Source: Pelagihabitans sp947500445 (GTDB taxonomy: Bacteria > Bacteroidota > Bacteroidia > Flavobacteriales > Flavobacteriaceae). From it: 64,000 nt of DNA. The stretch spans positions 1 through 64,000 of the forward strand of contig NZ_JBNGOP010000010.1 in the NCBI RefSeq assembly GCF_050589625.1, read 5' to 3'. This document shows positions 45,205 to 53,460 of the stretch, piece by piece. The translations under genes were made by a program, and so were the position numbers. A model generated the notes under the pieces. The model made no database searches and was not told where the DNA came from. It saw nothing but the letters and a program-made list of their open reading frames with translations. How positions within the stretch are numbered: the first letter of the stretch is position 1; the number at the start of each line of letters is the position of its first letter.

Positions 45205-45360
45205 TCAACTACACCCACATTGGTCGTGTCCACAACCTTTTGTGCCGGACTTCGCTTTTTTTGTGGAAAAAAGGGATTTTGGCAAAAAGAACTTTCTTAC
45301 CAGATAACCGACGGCCACTGCTAAGGTGATGTACATGAGTAGGGGTTGTAAGAGGCTCAT
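45205..45360 (-). CDS. FeoB-associated Cys-rich membrane protein
   Basis: A 51-residue protein beginning MSLLQPLLMYITLAVAVGYL, with one membrane helix, a basic KKAKSGTK stretch and a C-terminal cluster KGCGHDQCGCS. It matches the small FeoB-associated family, whose Cys/His tail may bind iron or aid FeoB assembly. It starts 20 bases after the feoB stop on the same strand and is surely the third gene of the feo operon. A longer overlapping frame (45209-45424) was rejected in its favour. Confidence 0.88.
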   Translation of the reverse strand: MSLLQPLLMYITLAVAVGYLVRKFFLPKSLFSTKKAKSGTKGCGHDQCGCS

Positions 45361-45380
45361 AGTTCAGTTCGATTTCATTG

Positions 45381-47624
45381 TTATGAAAGTAGTTGATACG
45401 CTGCCAATGCCACAAGATACGCAAAAACGCTCATAAAGACGAGCTGTAGCGCGGGCCACTTCCAGGAGTTGGTTTCCCTTTTCACCACTGCCAAGGTGCT
45501 CATACACTGCATGGCAAAGGCATAGAAGAGCAGCAGGGAAACACCGGAAGCCAGGTTAAAGACCGGTTTTTTGGTTATGGGATCTATTTCGGCACCCATT
45601 CGTTGGGTTATGGTATCGGTATTTTCCTCATCACTGCCCACACTGTAAATGGTAGCCAGCGTACCTACAAAAACCTCCCTGGCGGCAAAAGAGGTCAATA
45701 CCGCAATACCGATTTTCCAATCATAGCCCAAGGGACGTACCACGGGAGCGATCACTTTTCCCAAATGCCCCATATAGGAGTTCTCCAATCTATAGCTGGC
45801 AATTTCCTGGTTCGTTGCCTGTCGGGTCAGCTCGTTCGTCTTGAACTTTATGGAGTCGTTGATTGCGGTATCGCCGATGCGATATACCTTCTTCTGAACG
45901 CTATCCTTTAACGCCTTTTTATAGACCGCTAAACTATCGGCCATTGCCAGGGCATTGAATTCGGAAAGACCGTTGGTTGCGATTCGTTTTCGTACGATGT
46001 TCTCCGCATTTTCAAAATCGTCCGAAAATCCGTTCGACCCCAAAAACCATAGGATTATGGCGATCGCGAGGATAATTTTGCCCGCTCCCACAACAAAGCT
46101 CTTTGTTTTTTCCCAAACGGTATAGGCCACGTTTTTTAACAGGGGTGCCTTGTATCCCGGCATTTCTATAACGAAAAAGGAACGACTTTTGATCTTTAGC
46201 ACCTTGTTCAAGAGCATTGCCGATACTATGGCGGCGCCAAAACCCAACAGGTATAGGAGCATTAGCGTTAACGCCTGATAGCTGAGGCCCAAAAAACGTC
46301 CTTCGGGAATTACCAAGGCCACGATGATCAAATACACCGGTAGCCGTGCCGAACAGGTGGTAAAAGGGGTCACCAAAATAGTGATCAAGCGCTCTTTCCA
46401 GTTTTCAATGGTCCGCGTGGCCATTACCGCCGGTATGGCGCAGGCGGTCCCGGAAATCAGGGGAACCACACTTTTTCCGCTCAGACCAAAGGGGCGCATG
46501 AGCTTGTCCATTAAAAAGACTACCCGGCTCATGTACCCTGTTTCCTCCAACAGCGCGATGAAAAGAAATAGAAATGCTATTTGGGGCACAAAAACTACAA
46601 TTCCCCCGATACCGGATAAAATGCCCTCTGCCAACAGTTCGGTGAACACCCCTGGCGGTAAGGTGGTTCTCACCCATTCGCTGGCCATTGCAAAAAAGTC
46701 TTCTATAATGCCCTGTGGGTACTTGCTCCAACCATAAATGGCCTGAAAAATGGCCAGTAAGATCAGGAAAAAAATAAGGTACCCGAATATTTTGTGGGTG
46801 AACACCTTGTCCAAACCGGCCCTGAACCCCTTGGCAGCATTACGGTCCACATGATAGGTTTCCTTGAGCAGTCCGTTAATGAACTGATAGCGTAAAATGG
46901 TCTCTTTTTGTTGGAGCCGTTTCAGTTCCGACTTACTTTTGGTAGCGAACGAAGACCGGTCTTTGATCAGCTGTTTTTCGATCGGCATAAAATTCACGTC
47001 CTGCGTGATCACCAACCACAACTTGTACCGTTCCTGTTCGGGAAAGGTTTCCTCCAATTTTTTAAAGTAGTCCGGGGCGATTACCGAGGGGTCGATATTG
47101 GGATCGGCCGATAAGGTTTGATAACCGATGATCAGTTCTTTCAAACGGTCGATACCCGTTGCGTTCCGTGTGCTGACCAATGCAATTTTTGTGTCGAGTT
47201 TCTCCTCCAGCAAGGGAATATCCAACGAAATACCGCTGCGCGACATCCTATCGGCCATGTTGATGACCAATATGGTGGGAATGCGAAGGTCCTTTATTTG
47301 TGTAAATAGCAGCAGGTTCCTTTTTAGGTTCTCTACATCGCATACCACAACGGCAACATCGGGATGGTTTTTATCCTTTTTGTTCAGCAGAATTTCCACT
47401 GCAACACTCTCGTCCAAAGAAGTGGTGTTAAGGCTGTAGGTGCCGGGAAGGTCGAGAATGTGGGCCTTAATGCCCCTATCAAGTTTACAGACCCCTTCTT
47501 TTTTTTCTACCGTAATGCCCGGGTAGTTGCCTACCTTTTGCTTGAGTCCGGTCAGTTGGTTGAACACGGAGGTCTTTCCGGTGTTCGGGTTTCCGATTAA
47601 CGCTACATTGATCTGTTTGCTCAT
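45381..47624 (-). CDS. feoB: Ferrous iron transport protein B
   Basis: Inner-membrane Fe(II) transporter of 747 residues. The N-terminal G domain has G1 GNPNTGKTSVF, G3 DLPGTYS and G4 NMAD. The membrane part includes two Gate domains, with EETGYMSRVVFLMDKLMRPFGL and VPLISGTACAIPAVMATRTI. Length is normal. Its ATG overlaps the feoA stop by 4 bases, and the Cys-rich small protein follows. The operon should be induced under iron limitation; no Fur-type box was searched for beyond inspection. Confidence 0.96.
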   Translation of the reverse strand: MSKQINVALIGNPNTGKTSVFNQLTGLKQKVGNYPGITVEKKEGVCKLDRGIKAHILDLPGTYSLNTTSLDESVAVEILLNKKDKNHPDVAVVVCDVENLKRNLLLFTQIKDLRIPTILVINMADRMSRSGISLDIPLLEEKLDTKIALVSTRNATGIDRLKELIIGYQTLSADPNIDPSVIAPDYFKKLEETFPEQERYKLWLVITQDVNFMPIEKQLIKDRSSFATKSKSELKRLQQKETILRYQFINGLLKETYHVDRNAAKGFRAGLDKVFTHKIFGYLIFFLILLAIFQAIYGWSKYPQGIIEDFFAMASEWVRTTLPPGVFTELLAEGILSGIGGIVVFVPQIAFLFLFIALLEETGYMSRVVFLMDKLMRPFGLSGKSVVPLISGTACAIPAVMATRTIENWKERLITILVTPFTTCSARLPVYLIIVALVIPEGRFLGLSYQALTLMLLYLLGFGAAIVSAMLLNKVLKIKSRSFFVIEMPGYKAPLLKNVAYTVWEKTKSFVVGAGKIILAIAIILWFLGSNGFSDDFENAENIVRKRIATNGLSEFNALAMADSLAVYKKALKDSVQKKVYRIGDTAINDSIKFKTNELTRQATNQEIASYRLENSYMGHLGKVIAPVVRPLGYDWKIGIAVLTSFAAREVFVGTLATIYSVGSDEENTDTITQRMGAEIDPITKKPVFNLASGVSLLLFYAFAMQCMSTLAVVKRETNSWKWPALQLVFMSVFAYLVALAAYQLLS

Positions 47625-47902
47625 TGTTCGGTCTGCGCTTCTTCGGTAAGGGTTACCTGGATCAACGCTGCCATGGCACGCCGAATGGCAATATGAGAAC
47701 CGTTAACGTTTATATAGATGGGGTCGTTAAGGGGGGCTACCTGTACCAACTCCACCGAATTGCCGGGAAGACACCCCAATTCCAATAACTTAATGGGAAG
47801 TGCCCCATCGGCTATCTCTTTGATGATTGCTTTTTGTCCCCTTTTTAAATGTGCGACCGTACCGTCCAATATCTTATTTAGATTGATTTTAAGTAAGGGC
47901 AA
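47621..47902 (-). CDS. feoA: Ferrous iron transport protein A
   Basis: SH3-like cytoplasmic partner of FeoB. The longest frame has 93 residues and includes KIADG-like IIKEIADGALPIKLLELGCLPG and NGSHIAIRRAMAALI, the FeoA core. No ATG exists before the core. The longest start is a TTG at 47902, but a -7-like TACTTTTG (47900-47907) overlaps it, so an internal TTG near 47869 is possible. Its stop overlaps the feoB start by 4 bases. Confidence 0.88.
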   Translation of the reverse strand: MPLLKINLNKILDGTVAHLKRGQKAIIKEIADGALPIKLLELGCLPGNSVELVQVAPLNDPIYINVNGSHIAIRRAMAALIQVTLTEEAQTEQ

Positions 47903-48001
47903 AAGTAAGGGAAAAAAGGCAAACTATTTCCTTTCTATTGCAAAAAGAGCGGTTGTTGTCCAAGGCGGGCTTCAACCGGTACATATGGTATCATTTGAAA
48001 G

Positions 48002-48673
48002 CTAGGGCGCGGTGTTGCGCAACAGCTCCAGGTCTTCCATCAAGCGGCGGACCTCTTTTTCATCGGTACCGTCGTAAAAACCGCGTACCTGTCTTTGTTT
48101 GTCCACCAAAATAAAATTTTCGGTATGGATCATATCGAAGGGTCCGCCGTCGCCATCGGTCTTTACCGCCATGTACGATTTTCTTGCCAGCTCGTAGATC
48201 TGTTTTTTGTCGCCGGTGACCAAATTCCAAAGCGAATCGTCGACCCCTTTTTCCAGGGCATATTTTTTTAACTGTGCTACGGAATCGATCTCGGGGGTTA
48301 CGGAATGCGAGAGCAACAGTACATCATCATATTGCCGAATGTGCTCCTGAATGTCGGCCATGTTCTTGGTCATGATCGGGCATATGCCCGGGCAGGTGGT
48401 AAAAAAGAAATCGGCAATGTAGAACTTGTTGCCATAGTCCTTTTCGGTTATGGTGGTCCCATTTTGGTTGATCAGGGTAAAATCGGCGATCCGATGGTAT
48501 TTTCTTTTGTATTGCAATGTAGTGTCCACCAATTCCGGGTTCACCATGCTCGGTTGGTAAACGGGTAGTTTTTTTGGGGGCTGTAGCGCGTTATAAAACA
48601 GATATACGATTACCGTGGACAGCAAAAAAAGAACGATTCCAAAAAATTTGTATTTGCCAAAGAAAGACCGCAT
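48002..48673 (-). CDS. SCO1/SenC-family copper-binding protein
   Basis: A 223-residue protein anchored by an N-terminal helix (about 8-28), with a thioredoxin-like domain outside. The copper ligands are visible: Cys pair in TTCPGICPIM and a downstream His in LLSHSVTPE. SCO proteins deliver copper to, or reduce, the CuA site of cytochrome oxidase. It lies about 100 bases from feoA on the same strand but has its own promoter. No oxidase gene is in the window. Confidence 0.92.
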   Translation of the reverse strand: MRSFFGKYKFFGIVLFLLSTVIVYLFYNALQPPKKLPVYQPSMVNPELVDTTLQYKRKYHRIADFTLINQNGTTITEKDYGNKFYIADFFFTTCPGICPIMTKNMADIQEHIRQYDDVLLLSHSVTPEIDSVAQLKKYALEKGVDDSLWNLVTGDKKQIYELARKSYMAVKTDGDGGPFDMIHTENFILVDKQRQVRGFYDGTDEKEVRRLMEDLELLRNTAP

Positions 48674-48684
48674 ACGCTTTTTTA

Positions 48685-48716
48685 CAAAGATACGTTAAGG
48701 CTTTAGCGTGTTCAAA
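48685..48716 (-). promoter_or_regulatory. Promoter of the SCO gene
   Basis: On the minus strand TTTG (48716-48713), 20 bases, then TATCTTTG (48692-48685) match the Bacteroidota -33/-7 consensus. The ATG at 48673 is only 12 bases further, giving a short leader. Confidence 0.6.
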
Positions 48717-48798
48717 AGATTAGCTTCCCTACGATGCTAAAAGTTTCTTAAATAGGATGGTAGGGTACTACTTTCTTTTTTAAGAGGGGGTAAAAGTG

Positions 48799-48806
48799 TA
48801 CTTTTG
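48799..48806 (+). promoter_or_regulatory. -7 promoter element of the rseP gene
   Basis: TACTTTTG matches TAnnTTTG 25 bases before the ATG at 48831. The -33 region reads TTTC rather than TTTG. Confidence 0.4.
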
Positions 48807-48830
48807 TGCGTTTAAATTTAGAAATCATAC

Positions 48831-50150
48831 ATGGGATTACTTATACAGATACTCACTTTTGTGCTCATTATATCCATTCTCGTCATATTGCACGAGTTTG
48901 GGCACTATTTGCCCGCTAAATGGTTTAAGACACGGGTGGAGAAGTTTTACCTTTTCTTCGATTGGAAGTTTTCTCTTTACAAAAAGAAAATAGGGGAAAC
49001 CGAATGGGGTATCGGATGGTTGCCCTTGGGCGGCTATGTGAAGATCGCGGGCATGATCGATGAGAGTATGGATACCGACCAGATGAAGCAGGAACCGCAA
49101 CCCTGGGAGTTTCGCAGCAAGCCGGCCTGGCAACGTTTGATCATTATGCTGGGTGGTGTAACGGTAAACTTTTTATTGGCCTGGATCATTTATACCGGGC
49201 TGTTGATCTCGAACGGCGATACCTACATTCCCGCGGACAATTTAAAGTATGGGATCTTGGTCGACTCCGTAGGGCAAAAGTTGGGATTGCGCAATGGTGA
49301 TAAAATCGTGTCTATCGACGGTAAAAAATCCACCAAGTTTAGCGAGGCTTCCCTCGATATTTTGCTAGGGGACGAGATTACGGTAAAACGCGATGATAAA
49401 ACGGTCAATATCCTTATTGCGGACGAGGGAAAGAAGGATCTGTTGAGTAGGGGAAAAAACTTTTTATCGTACCGCATGCGCCCGATTGTGGACCGTACCC
49501 AAAAAGGCTCCGGTGCCGAGAAGGCCGGTATAACCACCGGCGACCTCATTACGGCGGTCAACGGAAAGCCGGTTACCTATTTTAGCGAATTTTTAGAGGA
49601 AATGACGGCCTTCGGGGCAAATGAGAACATTTCCATTTCAATTGACCGTAACGGAAGTCCAAAAACGTTCGAGGTTACCTTGTCGGACCAAAAAAAGGCG
49701 GGTATTTACCCGAGTATCGACGACCTTAGCGTAACCGACACCTATGGTTTTTTTGAAGCGATTCCCGCTGGTTTTAACCGTACCATAAAGGTACTCACGG
49801 ATCAGGTGCGGCAGTTCAAGATCATTTTTAACCGTAAAACGGAAGGGTACAAACAGGTAAAAGGGCCTATCGGTATCGTAGAAATGATGCCCGCCAGTTG
49901 GAACTGGGGTTTCTTTTGGGGCTTTTTGGCCATGTTTTCGGTTTGGTTGGCATTTGTAAACCTCTTGCCCATACCGGCATTGGACGGTGGCCATGTGATG
50001 TTTTTATTGTACGAGATCATTTCGGGCAGGCCGCCCAGTGAAAAGGTATTGGAACGTGGTCAGATTATCGGTTTTGTGATTGTTGTAGGCCTTATGGCGG
50101 TCATTTTCGGGAACGATATCTGGAATATCGTCAAACGCCTGATGGACTAG
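48831..50150 (+). CDS. rseP: RIP metalloprotease RseP (site-2 protease)
   Basis: Intramembrane zinc metalloprotease of 439 residues. The first helix holds HEFGH (about residues 21-25), the zinc-binding site, and the distal helix holds LLPIPALDGGHV with the third ligand Asp. One or two PDZ domains lie between (about 120-290, IVSIDGKKS and AVNGKPV). It cleaves membrane-bound anti-sigma factors in the cell-envelope stress response. The transmembrane anti-sigma protein encoded at 36.6 kb is one conceivable substrate, but this is inference. It is followed by tRNA-Asn. Confidence 0.95.
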   Translation: MGLLIQILTFVLIISILVILHEFGHYLPAKWFKTRVEKFYLFFDWKFSLYKKKIGETEWGIGWLPLGGYVKIAGMIDESMDTDQMKQEPQPWEFRSKPAWQRLIIMLGGVTVNFLLAWIIYTGLLISNGDTYIPADNLKYGILVDSVGQKLGLRNGDKIVSIDGKKSTKFSEASLDILLGDEITVKRDDKTVNILIADEGKKDLLSRGKNFLSYRMRPIVDRTQKGSGAEKAGITTGDLITAVNGKPVTYFSEFLEEMTAFGANENISISIDRNGSPKTFEVTLSDQKKAGIYPSIDDLSVTDTYGFFEAIPAGFNRTIKVLTDQVRQFKIIFNRKTEGYKQVKGPIGIVEMMPASWNWGFFWGFLAMFSVWLAFVNLLPIPALDGGHVMFLLYEIISGRPPSEKVLERGQIIGFVIVVGLMAVIFGNDIWNIVKRLMD

Positions 50151-50195
50151 CGCAGGTTGTTTCTGTTTACGCATCCGAAAACAGATCGATATTTG

Positions 50196-50226
50196 TTTGG
50201 GATAATTGAAAAAACGATTATATTTG
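50196..50226 (+). promoter_or_regulatory. Consensus promoter of the tRNA-Asn gene
   Basis: TTTG (50196-50199), exactly 19 bases, then TATATTTG (50219-50226) is a perfect match to the Bacteroidota housekeeping consensus. Transcription should begin about 35-40 bases before the tRNA. Confidence 0.75.
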
Positions 50227-50269
50227 CACCCTCTTTTACGCACCTTTTGGTGAAAAGAGTAGAACATTT

Positions 50270-50343
50270 TCCTCCTTAGCTCAGTTGGTTAGAGCATCTG
50301 ACTGTTAATCAGAGGGTCCTTGGTTCGAGCCCAAGAGGGGGAG
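50270..50343 (+). tRNA. tRNA-Asn (anticodon GTT)
   Basis: A 74-base cloverleaf. Acceptor TCCTCCT pairs with AGGGGGA (one G-U), D arm GCTC...GAGC, anticodon stem TCTGA/TCAGA with loop CTGTTAA (anticodon GTT), and T arm CTTGG-TTCGAGC-CCAAG. The 3' CCA is not encoded. Confidence 0.97.
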
Positions 50344-50355
50344 CTATCAATAACG

Positions 50356-50387
50356 AAATCCTTGTTGGAAACAACAGGGATTTTTTT
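50356..50387 (+). terminator. Terminator after tRNA-Asn
   Basis: AAATCCTTGTTG (50356-50367) pairs with CAACAGGGATTT (50372-50383) around a GAAA tetraloop with one G-U, followed by a T run. It is 13 bases after the tRNA end. Confidence 0.85.
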
Positions 50388-50401
50388 GTTTCGGGAACTA
50401 T

Positions 50402-50500
50402 GGGGCGAGCCCCGAAGCGTCGGGGTATCCTGAGCGAAGACGAAGTAAGGGGGAGTAGCAACAGTAAGGCTTCAGTGCGTTTTACGCCTGAAGCTTTTTT
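50402..50500. repeat. Cluster of GC-rich stem-loops downstream of the tRNA
   Basis: GGGGC-GA-GCCCC (50402-50413) overlaps CCCCGA-AGCG-TCGGGG (50410-50425), giving two mutually exclusive hairpins. A third stem GCTTCAG/CTGAAGC (50469-50494) is followed by six T and looks like a second terminator. The remaining bases to 50652 show no gene. Confidence 0.55.
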
Positions 50501-50652
50501 GTTTGCTTAAAGTTGAGGTTGCTTGAAATACTGGGCACTCCCTTTTTTGCTTTTCTTTTACAACATCCATGTTGCCAAAGGCACGTATGCAAGGAACACC
50601 GTAATATGCAACACCGTATTTGTCCAGAAGTAATTGCGCTTTTGAAATGGGG

Positions 50653-50897
50653 TTATCGTTTGAGATCCCTTATCCAGAGCATGCCGTTTTTGGTTAGTCT
50701 ATAATCTTCAAGTGTTTTGACCGTTGTTCTCATCCAAAGGGTATCCCCCTCAAAAATTCCCTTATAAGTACCTATTTTCGGTTTAATAAAGTCGTAAGTA
50801 AGTGTAAAGGACTTTGAAGAATCGCTGTACATTTTAGTCAGGTTAATTTCTTTTGCCAGGGTATCCGCGGTGAATTTGTAACGCGCCCTTGTTTTTG
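50653..50897 (-). pseudogene. Frameshifted C-terminal tail of the DoxX-like gene
   Basis: A minus-strand frame, different from the main frame, runs open for about 80 codons from the A5 tract at 50892-50896 to a TAA at 50653. It translates as a strand-rich domain (RARYKFTADTLAKEINLTKM... ending TKNGMLWIRDL). It continues the upstream protein smoothly if one A is removed from the A5 run. Either the gene carries a real one-base insertion or the sequence has a homopolymer error. Confidence 0.7.
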
Positions 50898-51937
50898 TCG
50901 GTTTTTGTTATCAATAGCGTTTCGGGTAGGTAGGAAAGCCCTTTGATGCTCATTTTATCCCACCGGTTACCCTTGGTATCATCAGTTGGAATGGTATCCC
51001 CGTTCTTTACAAAAAGTTCAATATCGTGTAGTCCGGTCAAATTTTTATACCTATTGGTATGTTGGGTGGCTATTCGTTCGCTCATGTCATTGCCAAATGA
51101 GAGGATCACATAACATAGTACTATGGCCTTCAAAATCAATCCGGTTTTCTTTCCTTTTTTTCCGGTAAAAAGTGGTAAAAAGTTAGCAGAAGTAGTTGCC
51201 CTGGTTTTCAGGAAAAAATGAGTTAATCGTTTTAAATCGTTCCATAACAAGAGTATGGTCATTAGCAGTAAGTGAATTGCGAACATTTTTACGGTAACAT
51301 CGAATCCGATATCTATCAATACAACGTTGAGCATTGCTATCAGCAGAAGGAAAGCTCCTAATGAAGTGGTTTTTCGAAACAATACTAAAATGCCACCAGC
51401 TACTTCGATAAGTCCTGCCGATATGCCATAAAACTTGGAATAGCTCATAAAGGCCCATAGGTAGCCCATTCCATTGTAATCGCCAATTTTTGTCTCTAAA
51501 CTATCAATGTCCATCATCCCGAATTGCAGTAAAAAAACTTTCGAGAGCCCGTACAATAGTAAGGTGAGCCCTATATGGTAGCGAAGAACGGTCTGCAATA
51601 GAATTTTAAGCTTTTCGTTGTACTCCGATTTAACTTTGGAATCAATGAACAACCATATTGCTGCGCCTACAACGGAAATAAAGGCCACAAGCGCAAACCG
51701 GGCAAAATCGTATTTGGAATCGAAGCCGTTGAGCAATCGATCTTCGTCGAATTCCCAGCCAAAAAAGACTTCTCCGAACCAAATTACGGGTGGTTTCCAA
51801 AAGGAAAAATCATCGGTATTCATTTCCGTTATGTACTCAAAACCATAAGGGTAGATGTAAAGTAGCACATATAGAAACACGAACCTCAGTACAAATTTGT
51901 TGGGTAGGGATAATGGTTTTAGGTTGCGCGCAGTCAT
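50843..51937 (-). CDS. DoxX-like integral membrane protein, truncated by a frameshift
   Basis: The intact frame gives 364 residues: about six to eight membrane helices, including a DoxX-type core (LRYHIGLTLLLYGLSKVF and GISAGLIEVAGGILVLFRK), then a short periplasmic region. Its last ~13 codons are out of frame with what looks like the natural C-terminal domain (see the pseudogene entry). DoxX-type proteins are poorly characterised membrane proteins linked to redox or thiol stress. It may be the leftmost gene of the accessory cassette-like region. Confidence 0.75.
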   Translation of the reverse strand: MTARNLKPLSLPNKFVLRFVFLYVLLYIYPYGFEYITEMNTDDFSFWKPPVIWFGEVFFGWEFDEDRLLNGFDSKYDFARFALVAFISVVGAAIWLFIDSKVKSEYNEKLKILLQTVLRYHIGLTLLLYGLSKVFLLQFGMMDIDSLETKIGDYNGMGYLWAFMSYSKFYGISAGLIEVAGGILVLFRKTTSLGAFLLLIAMLNVVLIDIGFDVTVKMFAIHLLLMTILLLWNDLKRLTHFFLKTRATTSANFLPLFTGKKGKKTGLILKAIVLCYVILSFGNDMSERIATQHTNRYKNLTGLHDIELFVKNGDTIPTDDTKGNRWDKMSIKGLSYLPETLLITKTDKNKGALQIHRGYPGKRN

Positions 51938-52181
51938 TTTGTCTTTTAATGTAATGGTTGATTGTACTCAGTGCTTCGGATAGTGATACCGCCGCAAGGC
52001 CGTAACCCCGGTGCCGACCACGAATCTTTTGAACGCTGGTTGTTGGTGATGCCGTTTCGGCTACCCCTAGGCGTCGACGTATGGAATTTTGCGACCTTAT
52101 AAAAATACAAAGACCATCGGTTTTAGCCTTAGATCCGGGTTGCATTCAGGTTTTGATAGCAAAAGGTTTTTATGCGTTCCA
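51938..52181. other. Cassette-like linker between the DoxX-like and CPBP genes
   Basis: This 244-base gap carries no gene. The stretch 52091-52136 resembles 57184-57230 (roughly 33 of 46 positions, sharing CGGTTTT and ATAAnnnTACA), a linker between two other minus-strand genes. Shared linkers support a common cassette origin. Confidence 0.45.
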
Positions 52182-52814
52182 CTACCAACTCCCTTTCTCG
52201 AATAAATCTAAAAATGCGGGTGTCGATAAACTCAAAAAATCCACTAAAAAATGTGAAAACACAAGCCATCTTACGCTTTTGGTTTTCTTATAGATTATGG
52301 CCCAAACAAGGCCCATTATGAGCGTGGAAATCACCAATTCAAATCCATTGTTCACTACGGAATTGATTCCAAATGCAGCATGGTTTGCCGCAAAAAGTAC
52401 GCTGGTAAACAAAATGGAAGTCCAACTGGGCCAATTTTTTGTGTAGTCCAAAAGAAGTCCACGCCAATAGAACTCTTCAAACCAGGGATTGATAATTGCC
52501 AACAACAGCCATGGGATTACAATTTCCCAACTGGATAAGGTGCCATTATGAAGCAAAAATAAAGGCAACGGAATTAGCCCGACGGTCAATGCCAGAACAC
52601 CCCAACCAAATCCTCCTTTTGTTTTTTGTAACCATTTTTTGATGGAGTCCGGTCCGCCATATTTTAAAATAAAAAATAGCCAAAGGGCCCAGCCAATCAA
52701 TACCATCGGCATAAATGCCCACTTTCCGATAAGTGCTCCGAACAAAAATGCTACTCCAAAATTTGTGGCAATTATTAAAAATGGCGATGCTATTACAATG
52801 TTCCTTTTTGTCAT
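52182..52814 (-). CDS. CPBP-family intramembrane metalloprotease
   Basis: A 210-residue membrane protein with about six hydrophobic helices. The family motifs are present: EEFYWRGLLL (EExxxR), ANHAAFG and FSHFLVDFLS. Bacterial members include Abi proteins linked to bacteriocin self-protection or membrane-protein processing. The actual substrate is unknown. It is on the same strand as the other accessory-region genes. Confidence 0.88.
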   Translation of the reverse strand: MTKRNIVIASPFLIIATNFGVAFLFGALIGKWAFMPMVLIGWALWLFFILKYGGPDSIKKWLQKTKGGFGWGVLALTVGLIPLPLFLLHNGTLSSWEIVIPWLLLAIINPWFEEFYWRGLLLDYTKNWPSWTSILFTSVLFAANHAAFGINSVVNNGFELVISTLIMGLVWAIIYKKTKSVRWLVFSHFLVDFLSLSTPAFLDLFEKGSW

Positions 52815-52952
52815 TTCGGATGGGATTGGTCGGTCTTTTCACAAATTTGCCAACCCTAAGATAATCAAACCTTTTTTTGAATAGGGAAAGAGGTGTCCCT
52901 ATACTATCGGCAGGAAAACGGAAACTGGATAGGAGATATTTCTAAAAAATAG

Positions 52953-52975
52953 TATATTTACGTAACCGGTTACGT
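52953..52975 (+). promoter_or_regulatory. Palindromic operator at the marR promoter
   Basis: ACGTAACCGGTTACGT (52960-52975) is a perfect 16-bp palindrome lying between a -7-like TATATTTA (52953-52960) and the ATG at 52978. This is the expected place for MarR autorepression. Confidence 0.65.
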
Positions 52976-52977
52976 TT

Positions 52978-53460
52978 ATGGAAAAGGAAGATTTTTTAGT
53001 AGCATTAGGGTTCAAGGGATTTACCGCCAGGATTAAGCGGCTGAGCGATACATTGATGTATGACGCGAAGCATGTTTATCGCTATTCCGGCATTGCCATA
53101 GCACCGAACTGGCATCTTGTCTTTCTTCTTTTACAGGATGAAAAGCGGTTGACGGTAACTGAAATTTCCAAAAAACTTGACCTTTCCCACCCGGCCGTCA
53201 TCAAGATTACGGGCAAAATGCGCGAAAAGGGTTTTTTGACCGGTATGCCCCACGAAACGGACTCGCGCAAAACGTATTTGCAGTTGACCGAAAAAAGCCG
53301 GCGATACCTGCCAGAACTGCAAGAACAATGGGACTTGATTACCACAATTATAGAAACCCTTATAAACGAGGAGTTTTTATCCAAATTGGGGGATCTGGAG
53401 AACGATCTTAGGAACAAGAGCCTTTTGGATAGGTTCAAAGAAAAATACGATGCACAATGA
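52978..53460 (+). CDS. MarR-family transcriptional regulator
   Basis: A 160-residue regulator. The winged helix-turn-helix is RLTVTEISKKLDLSHPAVIK followed by ITGKMREKGFL and the wing HETDSRKTYLQLTEKSR. Flanking helices mediate dimerisation. The stop overlaps the ATG of an acetyltransferase gene by 4 bases, so the pair forms an operon. A perfect palindrome in its promoter suggests autoregulation. Confidence 0.9.
   Translation: MEKEDFLVALGFKGFTARIKRLSDTLMYDAKHVYRYSGIAIAPNWHLVFLLLQDEKRLTVTEISKKLDLSHPAVIKITGKMREKGFLTGMPHETDSRKTYLQLTEKSRRYLPELQEQWDLITTIIETLINEEFLSKLGDLENDLRNKSLLDRFKEKYDAQ

Noticed and set aside
45209..45424. 71-codon minus-strand frame downstream of feoB
   Set aside because: Overlaps the feoB end and the FeoB-associated gene in a different frame; the latter has the diagnostic Cys tail.
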